A stretch of DNA of 64,000 nt from Saururus chinensis (taxonomy: Eukaryota > Streptophyta > Magnoliopsida > Piperales > Saururaceae). The notes beneath the pieces were generated by a model. The model made no database searches, had not been told where the DNA came from, and worked only from the letters and a program-made list of their open reading frames with translations. The stretch is from assembly GCA_035235625.1 (NCBI GenBank), contig CP141147.1, forward strand, positions 2,518,001-2,582,000, written 5' to 3'. Below, piece after piece: positions 11,387-22,350 of the stretch (its first letter is position 1; the number at the start of each line of letters is the position of its first letter). The position numbers and the translations under genes are program-made.

Positions 11387-12065
11387 ATTGACTAGGGAAT
11401 GAACGGCTTAAACAGCTATCTAGATTATCGATTTCGCATCAACTTCTTGTACACAAAAAACAAAAAAAAAAAACAAAGACTTCTCATCATTTTTCCTTGG
11501 GAATGGTTGGCATGTGATTTATACTTTAGTCTTGTTTATTAAGAAATTTAAAGTGCTAGACGGACAAACTGAAATCTATAAAACTTTTGGGTGGGGTTCT
11601 TTTGTTGAAATGGAATAACAAAGAATTAAAAAAATTAAAACTTATCAAATTTCCTCAAGCAAAATTATACGATAGAGGGCCAATTCCTTTGGAAAGCCCA
11701 TAGATTGACCAGTGTGGATACCTGGACCTAACATGGTAAACTCATCATTTGAGAAAAGAGAATGCTTCGCCTGCTTGCGCCTATCTACTATATGCATCGC
11801 TCACCAAAAAGACAAAGTTCGCGAATATCCTTTCTACCCTATTTTTCTAATTTTTTGATCCTTTCTGGCATTCGAAATTCCTTGAACACGGCTAGTGGAG
11901 GAACTATGCTTTGCCTGACATGGAGGTCTTGCAGAAGCATGTCATTTAACCATGGTGAACCTATTATCATCGTCGTTGTGTAGTTCATCTACTTCTTCTT
12001 CAGGGTTGTTTATGACGCAATTCATTTGAATTAAGCTATGTAATAGTAGGCTGTTGAGATTTTTG
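11387..12065 (+). repeat. Downstream flank of TPS copy 2, duplicated at 23081-23765
   Basis: The two flanks align from the stop codon to '...AAGCTATGTAATAGTAGG', then diverge. Both contain a short open frame in the same place (11762-11983 and 23439-23660). It is conserved only because the segment was duplicated, and I do not call it a gene. Polyadenylation signals could not be assigned. Confidence 0.7.
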
Positions 12066-13090
12066 ATGTACAAATTAAGTTATTATAAAGGAAAATATAT
12101 TATGACAAGTGGCTGCTGAGTATACAGGTATACTTAGTCGAATTTCATCCAATTAAAAATAATATAAAACAACAAACAAACTAGAAGAAATGTTATTACC
12201 AAACCATTAGGGATTCAAGAAAACCAATTTTATATTTACCTTTCCGAGTTAAATATATTTATAATAGAGAACTCCACTTCACGGTTTACTAGACATGATA
12301 GTTTTATCTATAGTTCTTACTTAACAAGATATTGCACTACCGAAAAGCAAATTAATTTAATTTTTGCTTGAAGCCTACACCTCCCAATCCACGGCATAAA
12401 GTAATGGGCTACTAGGACTCATGGACTTTAGTGGTTGATATCATGATTGCGATAATTATTAAAACCTCCTAATTGCACTACACCAAAATAGTTATATTTT
12501 AATATTCCAGCCCATTCAAACTTAACTTTTAGGTAAGGGGAGCAATTGTACATAACTCTCACCCTTTGGGAGCTAGAATACCACAATTGTGCTTCATGTC
12601 GTACCCTTTTATTTTTTGTGCCTAAAAAATTTCATTAAGGAGCCAACCAGACATTAAGATTCCCCTATCCTTAACTGTTGAATGCATTAGTTCTATGTTG
12701 TCAATCATCACATCACAAGGTCTCATATACAGGCATTAGGGTGAACTAAACATTAATACATTCTTTTTCATCATCGAAATATATTCTAAATCATACAATT
12801 ATATAAAATTGCTATATAGTATAATCATTACTATAAATCACGACAAATTTCTTTTATCTTGAGGAACCATCAGTAACCTCACTGATGTGTCGGCCAAGAT
12901 ACCAATGTCCATCGGTAATACCAATGATGTGTCAAAACTTTACCAACAATGGATTGGATGGGAATGCCAACCTCATCAATACATCAACCACATAGCCAAT
13001 GACCATTTAACATGCATGGTTCTACATGTATGCAAGAGTACTATTCTTCCTCCTCTTTTCACTCATGATGATACTGAAGTGTTGGTGACC
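12066..13090. other. Intergenic, no gene; ends in the left part of a locally repeated unit
   Basis: AT-rich sequence without a supported coding region. From about 12978 to 13090 it matches 21960-22075 (shared ACATAGCCAA.GACCA and ATGTATG motifs). It is the left part of a unit that the gypsy element at 13091 interrupted. The last five bases, TGACC (13086-13090), are the target duplication of that element. Confidence 0.6.
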
Positions 13091-13425
13091 TGTTATGGAT
13101 CATAGGATTTATTTCATTGATAGGTCTTTTGGGCTATTAGGCATTAGGAATTATATAATAAGGCTTTAAGTAGTATTAGTTAAGCCTTAAGTAGTATTAG
13201 TTAATAAAGCTCAGGCCCATTAAGGGCATATTATGTAAGGGTTTCTCTGCCCTAATGGAGGATTAAGCAATTAATCAGTCTTCTTCATCATTTCTCTCTC
13301 CTCTGTCAACCCAAACTCTCTCCTTTCTATCGCCATACTGGTTTCCAAGTACCAACAGGTTATTCTCCCTCCCTTCATCTAACTTCATTACCCAAATCAT
13401 CATATAGTTCCTAAGATTTGTAACA
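13091..13425 (+). repeat. 5' LTR of the gypsy element
   Basis: 335 bp, starting TGTTATGGATCATAGG and ending GATTTGTAACA. It contains a direct repeat of TTAAGTAGTATTAGTTA. It aligns with 17610-17717 plus 21421-21652 (the 3' LTR) once the nested element is removed. Confidence 0.92.
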
Positions 13426-13426
13426 C

Positions 13427-13441
13427 TGGTATTAGAGAAGT
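13427..13441 (+). promoter_or_regulatory. Primer binding site (tRNA-Met type)
   Basis: TGGTATTAGAGAAG follows the LTR end after one base. The canonical initiator tRNA-Met PBS is TGGTATCAGAGC, so one internal C has become T and the end is diverged. Confidence 0.75.
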
Positions 13442-13465
13442 TCTCCTGTGACTAGGGAAGCTTTC

Positions 13466-14339
13466 ATGGTGCAAACTAAAAGTATGGCGGCCAAGGACAA
13501 GCAGAACCAAAACGGCTCTAATGTAGTTTTGGCAGAGAAGTACAGCGTCCCATGCGCCCTGTTGAGCCAAGGCTTGCCCGGATGCAGTTCCTGAAATACA
13601 CTAGGGAGGACAATCCCATAGATTGGGTTTATCGAGCCAAAAAATTCTTCGATGCATTAGTTTGGTTCCAATATTTTGAGTGCGAGGTCCCTCAGGCTAC
13701 ATGGCAGAAGTTCACAGAAGAGTTGTGTGCACAGTTTGGGCCTACTACTGTCTAGGCATATCAAACAGAATTTATGCGAGTGGCCACTTGCCTACCTCAT
13801 TGGACTCCTGAGGCTTTGATTGGCACCTTCTGTCATGGCCTCAAGCCAGAGATCGTTGATGAGATCCGCCACTTTGAGTGCACCACAATGCAGGACATTA
13901 TTCGACATGCCCGCATCCAAGAAGAGAAGTTATGCTGCCAGCATAGGACCACTTGTGCCGTTGGTTCCACCTCTTCTCGGCCGTGGGGGGGGGGGGGGGG
14001 GGGCGGGAATCCTCTAATACCCCTTTTCATGGCCGCCCATCAGCAGGAACTATTCTTGGCACTGCAGTCCCCTTTCGTCGCCTATCTAAGGCACAGATGG
14101 AAGAATGTCGATCGAAGGGATTATGTTTCAATTGTGACGAAAAGTTTGTGCCCGGTCACCATTGCAAAACGCCTCCCACGTCCTTGATACTAGAGGAGTC
14201 CTGGGGGGATACATATGACTGGCCTTCTACAAACCCGCCCCTTGAGGATTCTGAGGTACTCCCTGAAATATCTTTACATGCTTTTTCTGGGATTTATACT
14301 CCTCAGACTATGCGCGTTCAGGGTTTGCTTAAGCGCTAG
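13466..14339 (+). pseudogene. gypsy gag, disrupted
   Basis: An ATG at 13466 opens a gag-like N-terminus that shifts frame before about 13552. The capsid-like part reads in one frame from 13552 to 14000 with an in-frame TAG at 13753. A run of 19 G (13985-14003) then marks a frame change. The zinc knuckle (CFNCDEKFVPGHHC, about 14127-14168) reads in another frame to a TAG at 14337. Gag of this family packages the element RNA. Two frameshifts and two stops make it non-functional. Confidence 0.85.
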
Positions 14340-17300
14340 AAGGTGGCCATTTTGATTGATAGTGGCAGTATACATAACTTTATTAAAGCGGCTTGGCTGT
14401 CGCATTTCTGATTCTTCTCCTTTCGATGTGCTGATTGGGGATGGTAAACACCTACGCAGCAAGGGTGTTTGCCCACGAGCTGAGTTGCAGATCCAAGGGC
14501 ACCTCTTTGTTATGGGCCTCTATCTCTTACCGACTAATGGGGCTGATATCGTGTTGGGTGTCCAGTAGCTTCAGGAATTGGGTGATGTAACTTGGAATTT
14601 TTGCCAAATGCTTATGGACTTTGAATACTCAGGGCAGCAAGTTCATCTTTTGGACTCTCCGCCCGGCACACTCCATTCTGCACAGGATGTGCGCTCCTTC
14701 TTTCGTTATGCTCATCAGGGTTTTCTATTACAGCTTGTACACCAGAATGAAGGCTCGGGGTCTGACTTACCATCAGATATGGCTGACATGTTGGCTACTT
14801 ATTCTTTCCTCTTTCAGGAGCCTACAGGATTCCCCCCGACTCGATCTCATGATCATCACATCCCTATTATGGCTGGCTCCTCCCCTGCTAATGTTTGTCC
14901 CTATAAGTATCCCCAAATTCAAAAAAATGAGATTGAAAAATAGGTTTCTGAGATGCTCTCAACTGGTATTATACGCCCCAGCACTAGTTCCAATTCCTCT
15001 CCAGTATTGTTGGTTCGCAAGAAGGATGGTTCCCAACGGTTTTGTGTTGATTATCGGGCTCTCAATGCCTCTACCCTCAAGGATAAATTTTCAATTCCCA
15101 TTATTGAAGAGCTACTTGATGAGTTGGGGTCTGCTAAGTTCTTCTCGAAGCTTGACCTACGTTCTGGTTATCATTAGATCAGGATGCACCCAGCAGACAT
15201 TCACAAAACCGCTTTCCGAACACATGACGACCACTTTGAATTCCTTGTGATGCCATTCGGATTGACGAATGCTCCTTTGACTTTCCAGGGCTTGATGAAC
15301 AAGGTATTTCAGCCCCATCTTTGCCGTTTTGTCCTTGTATTTTTTATGACATCCTGGTCTACAGTCCAACATGGGAGGATCACTTGGTTCACCTTCACAG
15401 AGTGTTTGACCTTTTGGGCCAGCATACCTTCTTCCTTAAGCACTCCAAGTGTGTTTTTGGCAATTCTCAAGTTGAGTATCTCGGGCATATCATCATGGGT
15501 GACAGTGTTTCGACTGACCCATCGAAGGTGGAGGCTATGCTAGCTTGGCCCACACCCTCCTCTCCTAAGTCCTTACAAGGCTTCCTTGGACTTACATGCT
15601 ATTATCGACGGTTCGTGTCGCAGTATGGGTCTATTGTTGATCCATTGACAACTCTGCTAAAAAAGGGGTCCTTCGAGTGGTCCCCTACAACTCAGGAAGC
15701 CTTCGATCTTCTTAAGTCAGCCATGTCCTCTGCTCCAGTGTTAGCATTACCGGATTTTTCTTAGACCTTTATTGTTGAGACAGATGCTTTAGAGACCGGG
15801 TTAGGAGTTGTTTTACTTCTGGCTAGTTGCCCCATTGCTTTCTTTAGTAAGGCTCTCTCAGGTTGGTCTTTTTCCCTCTCTGCTTATGAACAAGAGAAGC
15901 TTGCTATAGTGCACACCGTGACTAAATGGCGACCGTACTTATTGGGACGCCATTTTATTATCCGGACTGATCATCAACCTCTCAAGTATTTATTGGAGCA
16001 GCAGATTTCTACCCCGGTACAACAGTGCTGGATTTCTAAATTACTGGGGTATGACTATGCAATTGTGTATAAGAAGGGCTCTGAAAACGTGGTCGCCGAT
16101 GCTCTGTCCCAATAGTTTGCCTCTATCCAGGTCTTGCCTATGTTGGGTCCTTCTTTTCCATTCCTTCAGGATCTTTAGCAGGCTTATCATATTGATCCGG
16201 AAGCATAAACATTATTGACGCGCCTCCAAGCTGATCCCTTGAGCTCACCCTCTTTTATTTTGCAGGGTGATCTTTTATATTGGAAGGGCCGTCTTTGGGT
16301 TCCCTCCATTCCGGTCTTGCGCACTAAAATCATATCCCACTTTCATGACACTCTTATGGTTGGACATGAGGGCACTTTTCGTACATATAAAAAGTTGAGT
16401 CAGAGCTTTCTATGGCGTGACATCCATAAGGATGTTCATAACTATGTGGCTGCTTGTCCTACTTGCCAGCGGGTGAAGGCTTCTATGATGGCTCCTGAGG
16501 GATTACTTTAGCCCCTCCCTATTCCGGAGAGAATTTGGGAGGATGTGTCGATGGATTTTATTGAGGCTTTACCCCGGGTTCAGGGTAAATCAGTGATTCT
16601 GGTCCTGGTGGATCGGCTCTCTAAATATGCTCACTTTAGCCCCTTAGGACATCCTTTCACTGCTAAGGAGGTGGCTGAGTTGTATCTTCATGATGTCTCT
16701 AAGCTTCATGCGATGCCCCGTAATATTGTTTCGGATAGAGACCGGGTGTTCATCTCCCACTTTTGGCGCGAGTTCTTTGCTTTGCAAGGTACAGACCTCA
16801 AGATGAGTCCAGCTTACCATCCTCAGAAGGATGGTCAAACAGAGATTGTGAACCGTTGTTTAGAGCAGTATTTACATTGTTTTGTGGAGGACAATCCTCG
16901 ACGTTGGCTTCATTTCCTGCCTTGGGCTGAGTACTCCTATAATACTGCCTAGCCGCTGGTTCTACCCCCTTTCAGATTGTTTACGGGCGGCCTCCCCCCA
17001 CTATACTGGCTTATGTGCCTCATAGAGCAGCTATCAGTGAGGTTGACCTTATGTTACAGGATCGGGATGTCCTCTTACACCAGCTCAAACTGAATTTGCC
17101 AAGGGTCCAAACCGCATGAAACAGGTGTATGATTGGCACCGCACTGATAGGGAGTTTCAGGTGGGCAACTTGGTGTTTGTTAGATTCTCTCTGCACCAGC
17201 AGTCTTCACTATATGCTCCTCCCAACTCGAAGCTTGCTCACCGGTTCCATGGCCTGTATCCCATTCTCCAGCGTATTGGGTCCATTGCTTATCGCCTCCA

Positions 17301-17580
17301 GCTTCTTGAGGGTTCTTCCGTCCACCCAGTTTTCCATGTTTCTCAACTGCGGTGCTTTGTGGGGGATCCATCTCGTGTGCTTTCCAGTCCGCCACCACCG
17401 CTTTTGGCTCCTGTGTCACCACCCTTGCATCCTTCAGCTATCCTTGACACTTGCCGCATCCGTCGGGCTGGAAGTTTAATTCCAGAGATATTGGTCGCTT
17501 GGCATGGTTGTCCTTTGGAGGATGATTCTTGGATGCCGGTGGATGATTTTTATTCTCGTTTCCCGGATTTTGTGCCTTGA
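14340..17580 (+). pseudogene. gypsy pol (PR-RT-RH-IN-chromodomain), disrupted
   Basis: Domains in order are: aspartic protease with an active-site DSG (about 14353-14364); reverse transcriptase from about 14940, with [18 protein letters not shown] and MPFGLTNAP blocks; RNase H about 15765-16110 (ETDA, RTDHQPLKY); integrase zinc finger (H..H..C..C, 16360-16480) and core (SMDFIEALP, DRDRVF, QKDGQTE, 16545-16950); and a C-terminal chromodomain-like end (about 17460-17575). In-frame stops occur at about 14566, 14941, 15175, 15762, 16113, 16177, 16206, 16509 and 16950. Frameshifts occur in the RT catalytic block (about 15340) and near 16960. The polyprotein would replicate and integrate the element, but this copy is dead. 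Confidence 0.88.
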
Positions 17581-17609
17581 GGTAAAGGCGGTAGCAGAGC
17601 GTGGTGGAT

Positions 17610-17717
17610 TGTTATAGATTGTAGGATTTATTTCATTGATAGGTATTTTGGGCTATTAGGCATTAGGAATTATGTAATAAGGCTTTAAGTAGTATTAGTT
17701 AAGCCTTAAGTAGTATT
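17610..17717 (+). repeat. 3' LTR of the gypsy element, left part
   Basis: Matches the first ~108 bp of the 5' LTR (TGTTATAGATTGTAGG...). It is preceded by a purine-rich stretch (GAGGTAAAGGCGG, 17579-17591) that may serve as the polypurine tract. It is cut after TAGTATT by the nested element. Confidence 0.9.
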
Positions 17718-20700
17718 TGTAACATCCGGGAATTTTCTAAATGCTCGAAGTCGACCACGGGAAATTAGGGTGTTGGACCCCTTAATCTTCTTGTAAGAAT
17801 AAATTGATCATTAGTCAGAACTGGTATACTAAACCTATATGGTTGGAAAGTAGACAGAAATAGCTTTGAAACGCCACCAAGAACGTGCAAATCGGAGTTC
17901 AAATGAGGAAAATAAGACTGTTTAAAGTTGAACATATCGTATAGGGCCTGTTTACTCGATTTAAAAGTGCAACTGGATCGTTTAAGTCGTTTTGTGGGCC
18001 CAATTATTTACAGTTCCGAAATAGTGTTCTTTTTGGCCCAATTTGGTAACCGAATTGAGGTGATTTTGGCCAAACTCATTAGGGATTAAGAACCCTAATC
18101 TCATGCCTATAAAAACACATAATTAGGGCTTTTGGGGGGGAACGGTGGAGCGAAGGAGGAGCTGCCGATGAAATTTTCCGGCGAGGTTTCAGCTACGGTG
18201 GATCGACAACAACTCGGCCCTGGAATTAAGATTTCAAGTTGTGATTAGTGAAGAATTTGTTAACTAGTTTAATTGAAATTTATGTGGATCTCTGCAATTA
18301 CTGTTCACGCAATATTATTAACAGTACTTAACTTTCCCGTCGCCGGAATAGCCGACAGAAAGGGGCCGCATTCTGGGGCCACAGTGGCCTTGGCCATAGC
18401 GGCCCTAGCTTTGGCCGTAGAGACCCTATCTCTAGTGAGGCCTTGGCAGTGGTGGCTTCAGCTGCCGCTGTGCAGGCCGTCGAATATTTGTTTTTAAAAA
18501 AAATGGATCTTACGGCTCTGGCCGGCAGCGGAGCCTGGCCCAACGGGATCGCCGCCTAGAGGCGATCCAGTGAGGCTAGCCTCCAGCCCCTCCATGGCCA
18601 CCAAGGGCAGCAGCGCTAGAGGCTAAGCCTCTTTTGGGCTGCATCGGTATAATTTTCAAAGGCCTGGCCGGTCATCGGGCAGTAGTTGGGCTAGGTCTGA
18701 TGGGATCGCCGCCTAGCGGCAATCCTGTTGGTCCTAGCTGTCGCCCCGCTGTGGCGGCCTGGGAGCCACCACCAGGGAGTCCTCACTGGGCGCAGGGAAG
18801 ACAACTCGCTGCAGGTCGTCTGCCCGGGTTTGGGTTGGGTGACCCGAACCATGTGGTTCAAGACCCGGGCCGGATTAGTTTAATAAAAAAAAAAGAGAGA
18901 GAAATGAGGAGGGGAATGAACTGGGTCCGGTTCATGAGGCTAAAAGTGTCAAAAAAATTATAAAAAAATACTCATGGACTTGGAGAGGTTTGGGATTATT
19001 TTGACTGAGTTTCAGCTAGGGGGAAAATCCTAGAGACTGTGAAATGACCTTTTTACCCCTATTCATTAAATTATCATATAATATTAATTTACCCGAGTTC
19101 GAAGCTCTGGTTCAGGGGCGTATGAGTAGATTTAAAAATTGGAGAAATTTCTAGTAAGATATTAGTGTGTGACCTGAGTATATATCAAACCACTTAGTAA
19201 GAAAAAATCCCAGTGAGTAGTTAATTGACCATTTTTCCCCTAGGGTTAATAGTGAACCATTAGTTCAAAACCTGGGTCAGTTGAAGGGGTTCATGACCCC
19301 GTCACACGCCAGGAAAATTACACAGAGGCCATGAAGTCAAGTGGTATCCTTGAGTTTAATTTTGTACCCATCAGATGTCATTAAGGTCTTAAACCAAATA
19401 TCAAAAATACCCTTTCAGTGAACAGCTGACATTCGTGTGAATGGAAGCGCGGGTCAGTTTGATAGTGGAGCCTCCGGAGGGGATTATGACTTAAAATAAA
19501 TAAAAGGGCAGTAAGATGACCAAATGACCTAAGGGAATGTGTCATACCCTAAGTGGTAGAATTACCCTAATGCCCTTAGGGGGCAATATGTTCTGTTTCT
19601 GGTAAAATGGATAACCTAGCAACCAAGCGTTTGGGTGCCCTAGAATGACGTTAAATGGTTTTAAAAGGAAGGGGTGTGACTAGTAAGAGACACGAAGACC
19701 TTGACAGGTCACAGTGTCACGAGAAACAAGGGGAGTGACCCTAATTCTCAAGGTTTATTGCAGTGTATTACACGTGTCTGGAATCTAGTACATTAATCGA
19801 CTAGAGTGTTATATATGTAAATCGTGGGATGCATTAGAGTTGTTTACACTCTTAGGCTTGAACTAGTTAAGCCTTAGCCCTGCAAATGAGTGCAACAGGC
19901 TTTTATTCATTATTTATGCATTGGTGTGAATGCATATTATTTATGTTGATTATGCTGATGCATGCTTTTATTATCGACGCATTGATTTATATGAGTAACT
20001 TAAGATTAATGAAGTTTAATCAAGAGACATGGGTTCCTGTTGGATTAGGGGTAGAACATCTAATCAAGATAATGACTAAAATACCCACTTTAGGGTTGGG
20101 GCCAGTTCATGGAGTGAACGGGGCCCTGACATAGAATTTTACCTTGGTTAATGAACCGAGGGTGGTTATGGGATGTTCTCTAAGTCATAGCTCAATGGAT
20201 GAGCTATTTATTGGGCCGATTCACAAGGTGAAGAGGACCCGAATGGTTGAGCGAATACTTGACTAGATGGAAATAATCTAGTTTAAGTCAGATGTTTGGG
20301 GGAGCCAATAGTCATAAAGACCTGAGGCTTGAATGGATACATTAGTAATGTCTTATAAGACATTTTCTCCCAGAGTTGGGATGGTGGAGATTGTGATATG
20401 CTTTTTCATCGCCACGATGGTTTGGGTATTGACCAGAGGGTCTTTACCGCGGGTCTTTACCACGAGTCTTCCGCAGGTTTTCCCAGGACTATTTAGTACG
20501 TACGAAAGCGGAGTTGTATGAGCATCATGGAAGGCTTGTGCTCCTCGCCAGTCTGTGTCCATGAGCACAGTTAGGATCCTCTTCTCCAGATTTGTGGTAG
20601 GCTATTGAGAGCCCTGGGGATTTGGGTCAAGCTACTGTTAAGCAATCTACTCAAAGGTTGGAGTACTATGTTTGGAGATTTCTCAAGGGGCGAGTCATCT

Positions 20701-21420
20701 TTGAGTTACATATTTAATAGTATTAATTATTGAACAAGAGTTGTGAGATAATTAATAACATTGTTTGATATTGCTTGTTAATTAGACAAGTGGAACGGTT
20801 AAAGGACTTACTAAAATGTAGGTTGAAAATATCTAAGCATTACATGTATGATGTTATGCTTCTTAGGATAGAGTAGTTTTTAGGCAGAACTATGTTTAGA
20901 TCTGATCTTGTTAGGAACATTGGAGATGTTGTCTGATGACTATGTAGGCAAATAACATCGGGTGATGTTGGCCCAATCCAAAAATATTAATTAAATCTTT
21001 TGCCCTTTTGGAAGCTCTTCTGCTGAGGGCAAAGAGGTTCCATTGTTGTTATGGTTGTTGTTTGGTTTGCTTGGTTGTAGATTCTTCAGGCTACGACAAG
21101 TGAGACCAAGACAGGAAAGCACAAGAAGAAGTTCATGCATTTCTGCAACTCCGGTACGTAAGTGTTTCAATAGCGTGAGAGTCAACTTAGTTGTTTATTT
21201 TCGGATAGATGACGGACTTGTACTTAGATGGATGAGCTGTTCTTTATGAATTTGCAGACGTTAAATAATATCATAGGATTTGATATTCGTATTTGTGAAC
21301 CCCAGTTATCATGACCTGGATATTTAATCGAAAGGTTTGTTTTGGATTTAAGGAAAAAAATTTATCGCTACTTACCGTTCGTGCTATTTAAAAATGCTTT
21401 TAAAAATCCCAATCGTGACA
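17718..21420 (+). mobile_element. 3.7-kb solo-LTR-like element nested in the gypsy 3' LTR
   Basis: Begins TGTAACATCCGGG and ends AATCGTGACA, typical ends of long plant gypsy LTRs. The flanks GTATT (17713-17717) and ACATT (21421-21425) are a degenerate 5-bp target duplication. A TATA box (TATAAAAA, 18108-18115) lies about 390 bp in. The first 450 bp are related to 61855-62332. No protein domain, primer binding site or internal second LTR was seen, so a solo LTR left after recombination is the simplest reading. Its GC-rich part (18330-18850) contains a short repeat, GGGATCGCCGCCTAG, twice. Confidence 0.72.
18108..18115 (+). promoter_or_regulatory. TATA box of the nested LTR
   Basis: TATAAAAA precedes ACACATAATTAGGGCTTTTGG. 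A matching arrangement (TTATAAATAGATATTTAGGGCTT) occurs at about 62235-62257 in the related LTR fragment, which supports a conserved promoter and RNA start region. Confidence 0.55.
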
Positions 21421-21652
21421 ACATTAGTTATGAAAGCCCAAGCCCATTAAGGGCATATTATGTAAGGGTTTCTCTGCCCTAATGGAGGATTAAGCAATTA
21501 ATCAGTCTTCTTCATCCCTTCCCTCTCCTCTATCTACCCAAACTCTCTCCTTTATATTGCCATACTAGTTTCCAAGTACCAGCAGGTTATTCTCCCTCCC
21601 TTCATCTAACTTCATTACCCAAATCATCATATAGTTCCCAGGATTTGTAACA
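21421..21652 (+). repeat. 3' LTR of the gypsy element, right part
   Basis: Matches the remaining ~230 bp of the 5' LTR (GGGCATATTATGTAAGGG ... GGATTTGTAACA) and is followed directly by the TGACC target duplication. Confidence 0.92.
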
Positions 21653-22350
21653 TGACCCCATAGATGATCGGGAGAGAATGATGAGAGACCCTACATCTCA
21701 TCCAAGCACATTTCTTTCGTAAAAATTCATGGACATCATTTTAGACCAAAGTTCTAAACTCTTTGGGTCATAAATCAAGCATTAAACTCATTGTAATGTG
21801 AATACACCACTAAAGCAAAATTATGTATACCATAACTTAAAAATCACATTCACATATCCAAGATCATAAAAAACTTGAAGAAAATCATAAATCTATGAAT
21901 GTTTTACTCTATTTCTAAAAGTATATTGCAATCCAATTTGTAATGCGAGATTCCACCTTTCTAATGCATCGGCCACATAGCCAAAGACCAATCAACATGC
22001 ATGACTCTGCATGTATGAAAGGGTATTGTTCTTCCTCTTCCTTTATTTGTACATACACCAATGTGTTTGTGACCCAATAGATGATAGGGAGAGAAAGATC
22101 AGAGACCTCACATCTAATCCAAACACATTTTCTTTCGTAAAAAATTCACGGACATCATTTCAAACAAAAGTTATAAACCTTTTGGGTTAAAAATCGAGCA
22201 TTAAACTCATTGTAATGTGAAATTGCCATTAAAGAAAAATTACTTATAACTTAAAAATCACATGCAGATGTTCAAGATCATCAAGAAGTTGAGGAAAATA
22301 AAAAATCTACACATGTTTTACTATATTTCAAAGAGTATATTGCAATCCAA
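21653..22350 (+). repeat. Local direct repeat, about 410-bp unit, partly split by the gypsy element
   Basis: Unit A is 12978-13090 plus 21658-21955; unit B is about 21960-22350. Shared stretches include ATAGATGAT.GG.AGAGAA and ATTAAACTCATTGTAATGTGAA (about 21781 and 22199). Unit B holds the uninterrupted equivalent of the gypsy insertion site (GTGTTTGTGACCCAATAGATG, about 22061-22081). Confidence 0.8.

Larger units (their letters stand above)
13091..21652 (+). mobile_element. Ty3/gypsy (chromovirus-like) LTR retrotransposon, with a nested insertion
   Basis: The element is bounded by TG...CA LTRs and a perfect 5-bp target duplication TGACC (13086-13090 and 21653-21657). Order on the plus strand: LTR, tRNA-Met-type PBS, gag with a CCHC knuckle, protease, reverse transcriptase, RNase H, integrase, chromodomain-like C-terminus, LTR. 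This order and the C-terminal chromodomain place it in Ty3/gypsy, chromovirus branch. Its 3' LTR is split by 17718-21420. All coding parts carry stops or frameshifts, so it is immobile on its own. The 8.6-kb footprint is about 4.9 kb without the nested element. Confidence 0.92.
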
